This document shows, in pieces, positions 15,304-23,895 of a stretch of DNA of 64,000 bases (position 1 is its first letter; the number at the start of each line of letters is the position of its first letter). The notes under the pieces were generated by a model. The model saw nothing but the letters and a program-made list of their open reading frames with translations. It was not told where the DNA came from and made no database searches. Position numbers and translations under genes: made by a program. This DNA comes from Candidatus Lachnoclostridium avicola (GTDB taxonomy: Bacteria > Bacillota > Clostridia > Lachnospirales > Lachnospiraceae), in assembly GCA_019114465.1 (NCBI GenBank), contig DXFM01000003.1, positions 150,025 to 214,024 of the forward strand, read 5' to 3'.

Positions 15304-16764
15304 ATGAAATGCTATGACGTGGTGGTGATCGGCGCAGGCGTGGTGGGCTGTGCCGTGGCCAGGGAGCTTACCAGATACCGGCTGTCTGTGGGGGTTCTGG
15401 AAAAAGAGCTGGATGTGGCCTGCGGCAATTCCAGCAGAAATACAGGAATGCTTCACGCCGGCTTCACCTATCGGCCGGGAAGCCTGAAGGCGGAGTGCGC
15501 GGTAGAGGGAAACCGGGAATTTGACCAGGTGGCGGCGGAATTGGACGTGCCCTTTAAGAGAACGGGAAAACTGGTGGTGGGATTTACAGAGCAGGATCGG
15601 AAAAATATTCTGAAATTCAAGGCCATCGGGGAACAGAACGGCGTCACAGGAATGCGGATGGTGACAAAAGAGGAAATCCGGGAGATTGACAGCCATGCCG
15701 GCGGGGAGTTTGCCATGTATGTGCCCAGCTCCGGTATCCTGGATCCCATGGAGTACACCATTGCCCTGGCGGAGAACGCGGCCAGAAATGGAGCGGAATT
15801 TCTCTTTGGACGGAAGGTGACAGCCATTGACCGGAAGGAAAAAGGGTATCTTCTGCACACGGAGGCGGGAGAGGATGTTCAGACCCGGTGGGTGATCAAC
15901 TGCGCGGGAATGTACGCCCCGGAGATCTCAGAAATGCTGGGCTATCCCCATTACCCCGCAAAGGGTTTTAAGGGAGAGTATTTCGTCCTGGATAAGAAGG
16001 CGGGAAAATACCTGGCGGTTCCGGTGTACCCTGCCCCCAACGAAAAGGGGGGATTCATGACCCACGCCACTCCCACGGTGGATGGAAATGTGCTGGTGGG
16101 GCCGGATTCCTACGTGACGGAGGGCCGGGAGGACTACAGCACCACCAAAGAGCATCTGGACGGACTGATTTCTGACGGAAGGAAGATGTTTGACCACATG
16201 GAAAGCCAGTATTTCATCCGCAGCTTTGCGGGAATCCGGTGGAAGCGGTATGATCCGGAGACCGGGGAGATCCTGGATTTTCTGCTGGAGGCGGATGACG
16301 ATCATCCGGGAACCGTCAATCTGGTGGGAATCGAGTCTCCCGGCATCACCTGCGCCCTGCCCCTGGCCCGGCGGGCGGTGAAGAAGCTGACGGAGAAGGA
16401 GCACCCGGCTGTGAATGAAGCTTTTGATCCCAGACGTCCGGGAATCCGCCGCTTCAGCGGGATGACGGAAGAAGAACGGAAACACGCCATTGAGGAGGAT
16501 CCGGATTACGGGGAGGTTGTCTGCCGGTGCGAGAATGTGACCAGGGCGGAGATCCGTCAGGCCATTCACAATCCCCTGGGAGTCTGCACGGTGACGGGAA
16601 TTAAAAACAGGACCAGAGCCACCATGGGACGGTGCCAGGGAGGCTACTGCGAGACCAGGATTACCAGGATGATCGAGGAGGAGCTGGGAATCCAGCCGGA
16701 GGACGTGCGCTACTCCAAAGAGGGCGGATATATGTTTACAGGAAAGGTGAGGGATGAAAGATGA
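15304..16764 (+). CDS. FAD-dependent oxidoreductase, GlpA/glycerol-3-phosphate dehydrogenase-like with BFD-type Fe-S domain
   Basis: Flavoprotein of 486 residues. The N-terminal FAD site is VVVIGAGVVGCAVAREL (about 5-21), followed by a DAO-type domain with the NSSRNTGMLHAGFTY substrate/flavin loop. Residues ~400-450 form a BFD-like [2Fe-2S] domain (VCRCENVT ... MGRCQGGYC). This is the architecture of anaerobic GlpA-like dehydrogenases that pass electrons to a second flavoprotein. ATG 15304 follows GGAGGAGGG. It overlaps the next gene by 4 bases. The substrate is probably glycerol 3-phosphate or another 2-hydroxy acid/polyol phosphate; the sequence does not decide. Confidence 0.85.
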   Translation: MKCYDVVVIGAGVVGCAVARELTRYRLSVGVLEKELDVACGNSSRNTGMLHAGFTYRPGSLKAECAVEGNREFDQVAAELDVPFKRTGKLVVGFTEQDRKNILKFKAIGEQNGVTGMRMVTKEEIREIDSHAGGEFAMYVPSSGILDPMEYTIALAENAARNGAEFLFGRKVTAIDRKEKGYLLHTEAGEDVQTRWVINCAGMYAPEISEMLGYPHYPAKGFKGEYFVLDKKAGKYLAVPVYPAPNEKGGFMTHATPTVDGNVLVGPDSYVTEGREDYSTTKEHLDGLISDGRKMFDHMESQYFIRSFAGIRWKRYDPETGEILDFLLEADDDHPGTVNLVGIESPGITCALPLARRAVKKLTEKEHPAVNEAFDPRRPGIRRFSGMTEEERKHAIEEDPDYGEVVCRCENVTRAEIRQAIHNPLGVCTVTGIKNRTRATMGRCQGGYCETRITRMIEEELGIQPEDVRYSKEGGYMFTGKVRDER

Positions 16765-17996
16765 GAGATGTGGATGCGGTAATCATCGGAGGCGGCCCCG
16801 CCGGTCTTGCGGCGGCGGTCCGCCTGTGGGACAAGGGAGTGAGAAACCTGCTGATTCTGGAGCGGGAGCATGAACTGGGAGGAATCCTGCGCCAGTGCAT
16901 TCATGACGGCTTTGGGCTGACCCGGTTTGGAGAGACTTTAAGCGGGCCGGAGTATGCCCAGAGATTCATTGATCAGGTGGAAGCCCGGGGCATTCCCTGT
17001 ATTACAGACGCCACGGTGATTGACATTACCAGAGACAAACGGGTGACGGCGGCGTCCAGAGAGGGACTGGTGGAGATCCAGGCAAAGGCAGTGATCCTGT
17101 CCATGGGATGCCGGGAGAGAACCCGCGGAGCCATCCGGATTCCGGGAGACCGTCCGGCAGGCGTATATACGGCAGGCGTGGCCCAGGCCTATATCAACCT
17201 TCAGAACCGTATGGTGGGCCGGGAGGTGGTGATTCTGGGATCCGGCGACATCGGCATGATCATGGCCAGGAGACTGACCCTGGAGGGAGCCCATGTGGTC
17301 GGCGTGTTTGAGGTTCAGCCCTATGCCAGCGGCCTTCCCAGAAATATTCTCCAGTGCCTGGACGACTATGGAATTCCTCTGTATTTAAGTCATACGGTGA
17401 CGCAGATCAAGGGAAAAGAGCGTCTGGAGTCCGTGGTGATTTCCCAGGTGGACGACAACAGAAATCCCATACCCGGGACGGAAACAGAATATCCCTGCGA
17501 TACGCTGATTCTTTCGGTGGGCCTGATTCCGGAAAATGAACTGTCTCTCTCCGCGGGGGCAGAGCTGGACCGGGGGAGCAACGGCCCTGTGGTGGACGAG
17601 CATCATCAGACGACGGTGCCCGGGATCTTCGCGGCGGGAAATGTGCTGCAGGTCCATGATCTGGTAGATTTTGTGTCCGCGGAAGCGGAGGAGCTGGCGG
17701 ATTCTGCGGCGGCTTACCTGCAGGCGGGAAGCCTCTCTGAGTGCAGGCTTCAGGTTCTCACAGACGGCAGCGTCACCCACGCGGTTCCCAGAAAAATCAG
17801 CGGCGAAGCAGATTTTACGCTGTCCTTCCGTGTGAGAAAGCCGGCGAAAAACTGCCGGATCCGCCTGGTCCAGGGAGGAGAGACCGTTTTTGAGAAGAAG
17901 ATGGCGAAGGCCATCCCCGCTGAGATGATTCAGATTCCGGTCAAAGCATCCTGGCTGAAAAAGAATGAAGATCTGGAGGTGAAAGTGGAATGGTGA
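16761..17996 (+). CDS. NAD(P)/FAD-dependent oxidoreductase partner (GlpB-like position)
   Basis: Pyridine nucleotide-disulfide-oxidoreductase-type flavoprotein, 411 residues. It has two dinucleotide-binding motifs: VIIGGGPAGLAAAVRL at about 6-21 for FAD and VVILGSGDIGMIMARRL at about 154-170 for NAD(P). A GIFAAGNVLQVHDLVDF segment near 290 is typical of the C-terminal FAD contact. It overlaps its neighbours by 4 and 7 bases. It probably transfers electrons between the dehydrogenase at 15304 and NAD(H) or another carrier, with the DUF1667 protein as third subunit. Confidence 0.85.
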   Translation: MRDVDAVIIGGGPAGLAAAVRLWDKGVRNLLILEREHELGGILRQCIHDGFGLTRFGETLSGPEYAQRFIDQVEARGIPCITDATVIDITRDKRVTAASREGLVEIQAKAVILSMGCRERTRGAIRIPGDRPAGVYTAGVAQAYINLQNRMVGREVVILGSGDIGMIMARRLTLEGAHVVGVFEVQPYASGLPRNILQCLDDYGIPLYLSHTVTQIKGKERLESVVISQVDDNRNPIPGTETEYPCDTLILSVGLIPENELSLSAGAELDRGSNGPVVDEHHQTTVPGIFAAGNVLQVHDLVDFVSAEAEELADSAAAYLQAGSLSECRLQVLTDGSVTHAVPRKISGEADFTLSFRVRKPAKNCRIRLVQGGETVFEKKMAKAIPAEMIQIPVKASWLKKNEDLEVKVEW

Positions 17997-18355
17997 AATC
18001 ATTTACCTGTATTATGTGCCCCAGAGGCTGTGAGATCAGCGCCGAGATATCAGACGGCAGAGTCTGCTCGGTGGAGGGGAATGTTTGCCCGAAGGGGAAG
18101 GATTATGTGATTCAGGAGCTGACGGCTCCCATGAGAACCATTGCCTCTTCTGTGCTGGTGGAAGGGGGAGAGTTGCCCCTGGCCAGTGTGCGGCTGAACC
18201 GGCCTGTGCCGAAGGAGCGGATCTTTGATGTGATGGAGGAGATCCGGAAAGTAAAAATAAAAGCCCCCGCGGTCCTTGGACAGACGGTGATTGCCGATGT
18301 CCTGGGACTGGGAAGCGATGTGATCGTGACGAAAAATGTGAGGAAGAAGTCTTAA
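17990..18355 (+). CDS. DUF1667 cysteine-motif protein
   Basis: Small protein of 121 residues. Its N-terminus carries CIMCPRGCEI (C7-x2-C10-x3-C14) and a further Cys in GNVCPKGK near 33, a four-Cys set suited to an iron-sulfur or zinc site. The family recurrently follows the two flavoproteins found here and is presumed to be an electron-transfer subunit; that role is inference from conserved neighbourhood. Its stop overlaps the stop of the convergent regulator: the palindrome TTAA at 18352-18355 supplies both stop codons. Confidence 0.85.
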   Translation: MVKSFTCIMCPRGCEISAEISDGRVCSVEGNVCPKGKDYVIQELTAPMRTIASSVLVEGGELPLASVRLNRPVPKERIFDVMEEIRKVKIKAPAVLGQTVIADVLGLGSDVIVTKNVRKKS

Positions 18356-19233
18356 GGTTCTTCTCTCAGTATGGGGTTGTCGGAGGTGCGGAATTCCGAT
18401 TCCTTGGAGAAGCGGATCTTCAGTTCCTCGTTGGTCTTGTACCGGAGTCGGAAACAGCCGGCGTACAGAGTGTCCAGAAGGTAGAACACAGACAGATTGA
18501 TGGAAAAATTTCCCAGGTTGGAGATCAGTTTCTGTCTGGTGGAGATGTACAGCCGGCATCCGCACTGGGCAGCCAGAGAGTTGGAGCCGTAAGAGGTAAT
18601 GGATATGGCGGGAATCCCTCTCTGCCGGAGCTTTTTGGCCAGCACAATATTCCGGGGAGTCTCTCCGGAGTAGGATACCAGGATGAAGCAGTTCTTTTTA
18701 TCCCGGTAGCAGGCCTCGAAATAGGCGCTGGTGTTTGACGGAGGGATCACCACAGTCTTTCCGATCTTGGACATATTTTCCCGGAAGGCGGAGGCGATAT
18801 CGCTGTAGACCCCGGAAGAACAGAGGTAGATATTCTGGGCCTGATCCAGCATGCGCACCGCCTGGTCCAGCTCCTGCTGGGTGAGAAGGGAGAGGGTGTC
18901 CTTCACTGTTTCCGTGTACAGAGAGGAAATCTTTCCCGCGATGGTGAGGAAGGAGTCGTGCTCCAGAAAGGGCCGGTTGGAATCGATGTTCTGAAAATGG
19001 GAGGAGAGATAGGTGTTTTCCTTCACATAGGCCTCCCGGAAATCGGCATAGCCCTCAAATCCCAGCCGCTGGCAGAACCGCATCACCGTGGCCGGCGATG
19101 TGAATGTGGCCTGGGCCACATGGCGGATGCTCTCTCCTTCCAGCGAGAGCTGGCGTTCCAGAAAATAGGCGGCGATGCTCTTTTCCGCATCGGAGAAAAC
19201 CTCATCGTTTTTCAGTTTATCAAGAATCAGCAT
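18352..19233 (-). CDS. MurR/RpiR family transcriptional regulator
   Basis: DNA-binding sugar-phosphate sensor of 293 residues. The N-terminal HTH_6 domain (about 1-75) has TFTSPATVMRFCQRLGFEGYADFREA as its recognition region (helix SPATVMRFCQRLGF). Residues ~115-255 are a SIS domain with the SSG and SYSGETPRN phosphate-binding loops. It is divergent from the GH4 gene at 19747, the expected target. Three GAAACA-YY-GTT boxes lie in the shared intergenic region. It could also act on the adjacent flavoprotein operon, but that operon has its own palindrome. Confidence 0.9.
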   Translation of the reverse strand: MLILDKLKNDEVFSDAEKSIAAYFLERQLSLEGESIRHVAQATFTSPATVMRFCQRLGFEGYADFREAYVKENTYLSSHFQNIDSNRPFLEHDSFLTIAGKISSLYTETVKDTLSLLTQQELDQAVRMLDQAQNIYLCSSGVYSDIASAFRENMSKIGKTVVIPPSNTSAYFEACYRDKKNCFILVSYSGETPRNIVLAKKLRQRGIPAISITSYGSNSLAAQCGCRLYISTRQKLISNLGNFSINLSVFYLLDTLYAGCFRLRYKTNEELKIRFSKESEFRTSDNPILREEP

Positions 19234-19269
19234 AAACTTGCCTCCCTGCAGTCTGTGTGATGGCCCAGC

Positions 19270-19282
19270 GAAACATTGTTTC
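19270..19282. promoter_or_regulatory. Candidate RpiR operator 1 (GAAAC-ATT-GTTTC)
   Basis: Perfect inverted repeat in the 5' leader of the RpiR gene, about 80 bases downstream of its presumed -10 (TATAAT, complement of 19363-19368). Related boxes occur at 19570 and 19615. Auto-regulation is the likely purpose. Confidence 0.5.
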
Positions 19283-19463
19283 AGAAAAAAGGATGGGATC
19301 GTCAGAAAATTGACAGCTCTGTTCCCATCTGGCCCGGATCGCTTTACTTTCCACTGAAATCCATTATACTATCCTTAACAGGAAAAAGAAAGTCAGGAAT
19401 CCGAAATCATTCATGGCAGGGATGGTTCGGAAAAACTTTTCGATACATAATCTTATCTTTTAT

Positions 19464-19496
19464 GAAAAAGGCGCGGCGGGAGCTGCGCTTTTTTCA
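19464..19496. terminator. Terminator-like hairpin in the RpiR-GH4 spacer
   Basis: GAAAAAG-GCGC pairs with GCGCTTTTTTC around a G-rich loop. It has a T run on the + strand and A residues on the other side. No + strand gene precedes it, so its role is unclear; it may insulate the two divergent units. Confidence 0.5.
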
Positions 19497-19569
19497 TTTC
19501 ACAGAAAACTTCACCTCCGTGCAATAAAAGCGCTCCCCACAGGAGCTGTTCTATATATGGTGCGGAGGT

Positions 19570-19582
19570 GAAACACCGTTCC
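19570..19582. promoter_or_regulatory. Candidate RpiR operator 2
   Basis: GAAACACCGTTCC, preceded by GGT, matches the consensus GTGAAACA-YY-GTT shared by the other two sites. It lies about 60 bases upstream of the GH4 -35 box. Confidence 0.45.
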
Positions 19583-19614
19583 GCGTTTTCCCGCCAAACA
19601 GAGATAAATCGGAT

Positions 19615-19627
19615 AACAATGTTTCAC
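19615..19627. promoter_or_regulatory. Candidate RpiR operator 3
   Basis: AACAATGTTTCAC is the reverse complement of GTGAAACATTGTT, the same box as at 19570 in the other orientation. It lies 15 bases upstream of the GH4 -35. Confidence 0.45.
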
Positions 19628-19642
19628 TATGCACAGAAGATC

Positions 19643-19671
19643 TTTACAATCCGACCTTCTTTTTGTATAAT
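19643..19671 (+). promoter_or_regulatory. sigma-70 promoter TTTACA-N17-TATAAT for the GH4 gene
   Basis: -35 TTTACA (19643-19648) and perfect -10 TATAAT (19666-19671), 75 bases ahead of the start codon. The leader after it is short and shows no recognised riboswitch. The rest of the 19234-19746 gap holds the RpiR promoter, the boxes and the hairpin listed here, and no gene. Confidence 0.75.
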
Positions 19672-19746
19672 TTTTCGCGGTTGGGACAAAAGTCCCGGCT
19701 GCGATACCACGACGAGAGACACTTAGAAAGAAAGGCGGTTTGAGAC

Positions 19747-21138
19747 ATGGAAGGCGCAGTAAAAATTGTAACGATCGGAGGAGGCAGCAGCTATACGCCG
19801 GAGCTGATGGAAGGCTTCATCAAGAGATATGAGGAGCTTCCCATCCGGGAGATCTGGCTGGTGGACATTGAGGACGGAAAAGAGAAGCTGGAGATCGTGG
19901 GAAAGATGGCCCAGAGAATGTGGGACGCTTCTCCCTATGACGTGAAGGTGCATCTGACTCTGGACAGAAGAGAGGCATTGAAGGATGCGGACTTTGTCAC
20001 CACCCAGTTCCGTGTAGGTCTGTTAAATGCCCGTATCAAGGATGAGCGGATTCCCTTCTCCTATGGACTTCTGGGACAGGAGACCAACGGAGCCGGAGGA
20101 ATCTTCAAGGCGTTCCGCACCATCCCGGTAATTCTGGACATCGTGAAAGATATGAAAGAGCTGTGTCCCAACGCCTGGCTGATCAACTTTACCAATCCCA
20201 GCGGCATGGTGACCGAGGCTGTGATGCGCTACGGCAACTGGGAGAAGGTCATCGGTCTGTGCAACGTGCCCGTAGGCGCCATGATGAAGGAGCCGGCCAC
20301 CATTGGCAAGACCCTGGACCAGCTGGTATATAAATTTGCAGGCCTGAACCATTTCCACTGGCATAAGGTGTTTGATCTGGACGGAAACGAAGTGACCCAG
20401 CAGATCATCGACGCCATGTACGAGGGAAAAGACGGGGGCGTGCCTGCCAACATTTTCGACGTTCCCCTGTTCAAGGAGCAGCTGGACGAGATCGGAATGA
20501 TCCACTGCGGCTACCACCGCTATTACTACAGACAGGAAGAGATGCTGGCCCACGGCCTGGAAGAGTACAACACCATCGGAACCAGAGCGGAGCAGGTGAA
20601 GCGGACGGAGGCGGAGCTGTTTGAGCTCTACAAGGATCCCAACCTGGACCACAAGCCGGAGCAGCTCTCCAAGAGAGGCGGCGCCCACTACAGCGATGCG
20701 GCCTGCGAGACCATCGCCGCCATCTACGGCAACAAGAACACCCACATTGTGGTTACCACCAGAAACAACGGCGCCCTGCCGGATCTTCCCCCGGAGTCCG
20801 CGGCTGAGGTTTCCTGCTTCATCGGAGCTACGGGAGCCCGCCCCATCGCCTTCGGAAAGCTTCATCCCGCAGAGTGCGGCTGGCTTCAGTGCATGAAGAA
20901 TATGGAGTGGTGCGTGGAGGAGGCCGCCATCACCGGAAATTACGGTCTGGCCATGCAGGCGTTCTTCTTAAATCCCCAGATTCCGTCGGGAGCCACGGCG
21001 AAACGGGTGCTGGACGAGCTGCTCATCGCCCACAAGAAATATCTGCCCCAGTTTGCTGACACCATCGCCCGCCTGGAAAAGGAAGGCATCACCATCAAGG
21101 ACGATGTGGCCAGAGAGCTGACGGAGCAGGGGCTGTAA
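19747..21138 (+). CDS. GH4 family 6-phospho-beta-glucosidase-type enzyme
   Basis: Cytosolic NAD- and Mn-dependent glycosidase of family GH4, 463 residues. It cleaves phosphorylated disaccharides through a redox mechanism. The N-terminal Rossmann motif is IVTIGGGSSYTPEL (about 7-20), then NFTNPSG near 150, CNVPVG with the metal-ligand Cys at 172, and GLNHFHW with the metal-ligand His at 202. CNVP rather than CDMP points to the 6-phospho-beta-glucosidase branch. The divergent RpiR regulator fits control by a sugar phosphate. No PTS permease is adjacent, so the transporter must lie elsewhere. Confidence 0.88.
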   Translation: MEGAVKIVTIGGGSSYTPELMEGFIKRYEELPIREIWLVDIEDGKEKLEIVGKMAQRMWDASPYDVKVHLTLDRREALKDADFVTTQFRVGLLNARIKDERIPFSYGLLGQETNGAGGIFKAFRTIPVILDIVKDMKELCPNAWLINFTNPSGMVTEAVMRYGNWEKVIGLCNVPVGAMMKEPATIGKTLDQLVYKFAGLNHFHWHKVFDLDGNEVTQQIIDAMYEGKDGGVPANIFDVPLFKEQLDEIGMIHCGYHRYYYRQEEMLAHGLEEYNTIGTRAEQVKRTEAELFELYKDPNLDHKPEQLSKRGGAHYSDAACETIAAIYGNKNTHIVVTTRNNGALPDLPPESAAEVSCFIGATGARPIAFGKLHPAECGWLQCMKNMEWCVEEAAITGNYGLAMQAFFLNPQIPSGATAKRVLDELLIAHKKYLPQFADTIARLEKEGITIKDDVARELTEQGL

Positions 21139-21172
21139 AAACAAAAACCGCAGAACAGAATACATAAATGGC

Positions 21173-21215
21173 GGGAGCCGGGAGTGATTGTCGGAAATCA
21201 TTCCCGGCTCCCTTT
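21173..21215 (+). terminator. Long-stem terminator after the GH4 gene
   Basis: GGGAGCCGGGAGTGATT (21173-21189) pairs with AATCATTCCCGGCTCCC (to 21212), 17 bp with one G-U pair, then TTT. Confidence 0.75.
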
Positions 21216-21278
21216 GCGCGGCCGGCGGGGGATAGCCGCCCCATTCCCCATATGCCGCCCTTCCCGGCCTGGTAAGCC

Positions 21279-21307
21279 TTGCACACTGGAAAAATCTGTG
21301 ATATGAT
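21279..21307 (+). promoter_or_regulatory. sigma-70 promoter TTGCAC-N17-TATGAT
   Basis: -35 TTGCAC (21279-21284) and -10 TATGAT (21302-21307), 31 bases ahead of the TSUP exporter gene. Confidence 0.6.
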
Positions 21308-21338
21308 ACGGTAGAAATTGACTTAAGGAAGAATAATC

Positions 21339-22088
21339 ATGGAAAAATATCTCATAGTCTGCCCGCTGGTGTTTCTGGCCGGGCTGGTGGATTCCATTGC
21401 CGGGGGCGGGGGACTGATTTCTCTCCCGGCTTATCTTGTGGCGGGAGTTCCGCCCCACATGGCCCTGGGGACCAATAAGACCAGTTCCTCTCTGGGAACC
21501 ATTGTCTCCACCGCCAGATTGGCAAAAAACGGATTTGTGGACTGGAAGGCAGCCATACCCGGGGGAATCTGCTCCATTTTAGGGGCGGTCTGCGGGGCGA
21601 CCATCAGCCTTTACGTCAGCGAGGCGGTGATCACCCATATGATGATTCTGATTCTGCCTGTGGTGGCGTTTTACGTGCTCCGCACAAAGAATATGGGTGA
21701 GGATGAGCGGACAGGGTCGGTGACGGGACCGCGGCTGACGGCCATGGTCTGTGCCTTCGGTTTGGTGATGGGAGTGTACGACGGATTTTACGGCCCGGGC
21801 ACCGGAACTTTCCTGCTGCTTCTGCTCACCGGGCTGGCCCATATGGACACCCGTCGGGCGGCGGGAGTGACCAAGGTGCTGAACCTGTCCTCCAATCTGT
21901 CAGCCCTGCTCACGTTCCTGATCAGCGGAAATGTGTACTACTCCCTGGGACTGGTGTCCGGTCTGTTCTGCATTGCCGGCCATTCCATCGGCTCTGCTCT
22001 GGTGGTAAAGGGAGGCAGACAGGTGGTGCGCCCGGTGATTCTGATCGTGCTCTGCATTCTGTTTGGAAAGCTGGCAGTGGGATTTTGA
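21339..22088 (+). CDS. TSUP (TauE/SafE) family membrane exporter
   Basis: Integral membrane protein of 249 residues with about eight hydrophobic segments. Motifs of the TauE/SafE family are present in both half-repeats: AGLVDSIAGGGGLISLPAYL (about 11-30), followed by GTNKTSSSLGT, and in the second half GVYDGFYGPGTGTFLLLLL and TKVLNLSSNLSAL. The family moves sulfite, sulfoacetate or other organic anions; the substrate cannot be read. It is the first gene of a run leading to prmA, which starts 50 bases later. Confidence 0.85.
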   Translation: MEKYLIVCPLVFLAGLVDSIAGGGGLISLPAYLVAGVPPHMALGTNKTSSSLGTIVSTARLAKNGFVDWKAAIPGGICSILGAVCGATISLYVSEAVITHMMILILPVVAFYVLRTKNMGEDERTGSVTGPRLTAMVCAFGLVMGVYDGFYGPGTGTFLLLLLTGLAHMDTRRAAGVTKVLNLSSNLSALLTFLISGNVYYSLGLVSGLFCIAGHSIGSALVVKGGRQVVRPVILIVLCILFGKLAVGF

Positions 22089-22138
22089 CCGGTCTGGGAG
22101 AAACTTACAGATTATCATGGAAAAGGGGAATATGAATC

Positions 22139-23101
22139 ATGAAATGGAAGAAATTTACTCTCAATACTACTACGGCGGCTGTGGATCTGGTGAGCAGCCT
22201 GCTGGACGAGCTGGGAATTGAGGGAATCGAAGTGGAAGATCATGTGCCGCTGACAGAGGCGGAGACGAAGGGAATGTTTATTGACATTCTCCCGGATCCC
22301 GGGCCGGATGACGGCACAGCGAAGGTGAGCTTTTATCTGGATGACGAGAAACTGGAAGGTCTGGAGGAGCTGCTCCGTCAGATCGAGGAGGGCCTGGACG
22401 ATCTGAGTGAGTTCGTGGACGTGGGAGAGCGTACCATCCAGGTGTCGGAGACGGAGGACAAGGACTGGATCAACAACTGGAAACAGTACTTCAAGCCTTT
22501 TACCGTGGACGATATTCTGATCAAGCCCACCTGGGAGGAGATCCCGGAGGAGGATCAGGACAAGCTGCTGATTCAGATTGATCCGGGCACCGCCTTCGGC
22601 ACCGGACAGCATGAGACCACTCAGCTGTGCATCCGCCAGCTGAAGAAATACGTGACTCCCGGCTGTTCCGTGCTGGATGTGGGAACGGGAAGCGGAATCC
22701 TGGGCATCACTGCCTTAAAGCTGGGCGCAGGCCGGGTGTTCGGCACCGACCTGGACGACAACGCCATTACGGCGGTGGGAGAGAACCTGGAGGCCAACCA
22801 GATCGAGGACGGCCGGTTCCAGGTGGTTCAGGGAAATATCATCGACGACAAAGCGGTGCAGGATCAGGCGGGCTATGGCTGCTATGACATTGCCGTGGCC
22901 AATATTCTGGCGGATGTGATCATCCTGCTCCAGAAGGAGATTCCCGTCCACTTAAAACAGGGCGGCATCTTCATTACCTCCGGCATCATCAACATGAAGG
23001 AGGAGGCGGTGCGCCAGGCATTCGCTGCCAACGACCAGTTTGAGGTGGTGGAAGTCACCTACCAGGGAGAGTGGCTGTCCGTGACCGCCAGAAAGAAGTA
23101 A
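22139..23101 (+). CDS. prmA: Ribosomal protein L11 methyltransferase
   Basis: Cytosolic SAM-dependent enzyme that trimethylates ribosomal protein L11; 320 residues, the normal length. The N-terminal substrate-recognition domain (about 1-110) is followed by FGTGQHETT near 157-165 and the SAM motif I VLDVGTGSGILGI near 178-190. VANILADVII near 258-267 is motif IV. The ribosome binding site is AAGGGGAA. RsmE follows 3 bases after the stop, a pairing conserved in many Firmicutes (prmA-rsmE). Confidence 0.95.
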   Translation: MKWKKFTLNTTTAAVDLVSSLLDELGIEGIEVEDHVPLTEAETKGMFIDILPDPGPDDGTAKVSFYLDDEKLEGLEELLRQIEEGLDDLSEFVDVGERTIQVSETEDKDWINNWKQYFKPFTVDDILIKPTWEEIPEEDQDKLLIQIDPGTAFGTGQHETTQLCIRQLKKYVTPGCSVLDVGTGSGILGITALKLGAGRVFGTDLDDNAITAVGENLEANQIEDGRFQVVQGNIIDDKAVQDQAGYGCYDIAVANILADVIILLQKEIPVHLKQGGIFITSGIINMKEEAVRQAFAANDQFEVVEVTYQGEWLSVTARKK

Positions 23102-23104
23102 GTT

Positions 23105-23875
23105 ATGTTCCGGTTTTTTGTGGCCCAGGATCAGATTGATGAGAAGACCGGGCAGGTGGTGATCACCGGCCCGGATGTGAACCATATCCACAATGTGCTC
23201 CGCATGCGCCCCGGGGAGAAGATCCGCATCAGCAACGGCAGGGACAGGGATTACCTGTGCGCCGTGACGGAGACGGAGGAGGACCGGGTGAGGGCGGAGA
23301 TTCTGGAGATGGAGGAGAGCACAGAGCTTCCCGCCAGAATCTGGCTCTTTCAGGGACTGCCAAAGAGCGACAAGATGGAGCTGATTATTCAGAAAGCGGT
23401 GGAGCTGGGAGTCTATCGGATCGTCCCGGTGGCCACCCGCCGGGCGGTGGTGAAGCTGGATAAAAAGAAGGAGGAGGCCAAACGGAAGCGGTGGAACGCC
23501 ATCTCCGAGAGCGCGGCCAAACAGAGCAAGCGCCTGATCATCCCCGAGGTGACCGAGGTGATGAATTTTTCCCAGGCCTGCGCTCTGGCCTCCTCCTTTG
23601 ACCGGAATTTTATCCCCTACGAGCTGGCTCAGGGGATGGAGCAGACCAGACAGGAATTTCAGAAGATCTCCCCAGGCATGGAGGCGGGAATCTTTATCGG
23701 CCCGGAAGGGGGCTTTGACGAGGAAGAGATCCGCACCGCCGTGGAGGCGGGAATCCGTCCCGTCACCCTGGGGAGACGGATCCTGAGAACGGAGACGGCG
23801 GGACTATACGTGCTGTCGGTGCTGGGATTTCTGCTGGAGGATCGGGAGGACGGGGCCGGAGACACGGCCTTTTAA
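23105..23875 (+). CDS. rsmE: 16S rRNA (uracil1498-N3)-methyltransferase
   Basis: SPOUT-class methyltransferase that methylates N3 of U1498 in 16S rRNA; 256 residues. The N-terminal PUA-like domain (about 1-70) includes HIHNVLRMRPGEKIRISNG. The SPOUT domain includes QKAVELGVYRIVPVATRR, FIGPEGGFDEEEI (about 197-209) and the knot region LGRRILRTETAGLYVLSVL at the C-terminus. The start lies 3 bases after prmA. The end is slightly extended but otherwise typical. Confidence 0.95.
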   Translation: MFRFFVAQDQIDEKTGQVVITGPDVNHIHNVLRMRPGEKIRISNGRDRDYLCAVTETEEDRVRAEILEMEESTELPARIWLFQGLPKSDKMELIIQKAVELGVYRIVPVATRRAVVKLDKKKEEAKRKRWNAISESAAKQSKRLIIPEVTEVMNFSQACALASSFDRNFIPYELAQGMEQTRQEFQKISPGMEAGIFIGPEGGFDEEEIRTAVEAGIRPVTLGRRILRTETAGLYVLSVLGFLLEDREDGAGDTAF

Positions 23876-23895
23876 CAGACGGGGAGAGATAGAAA

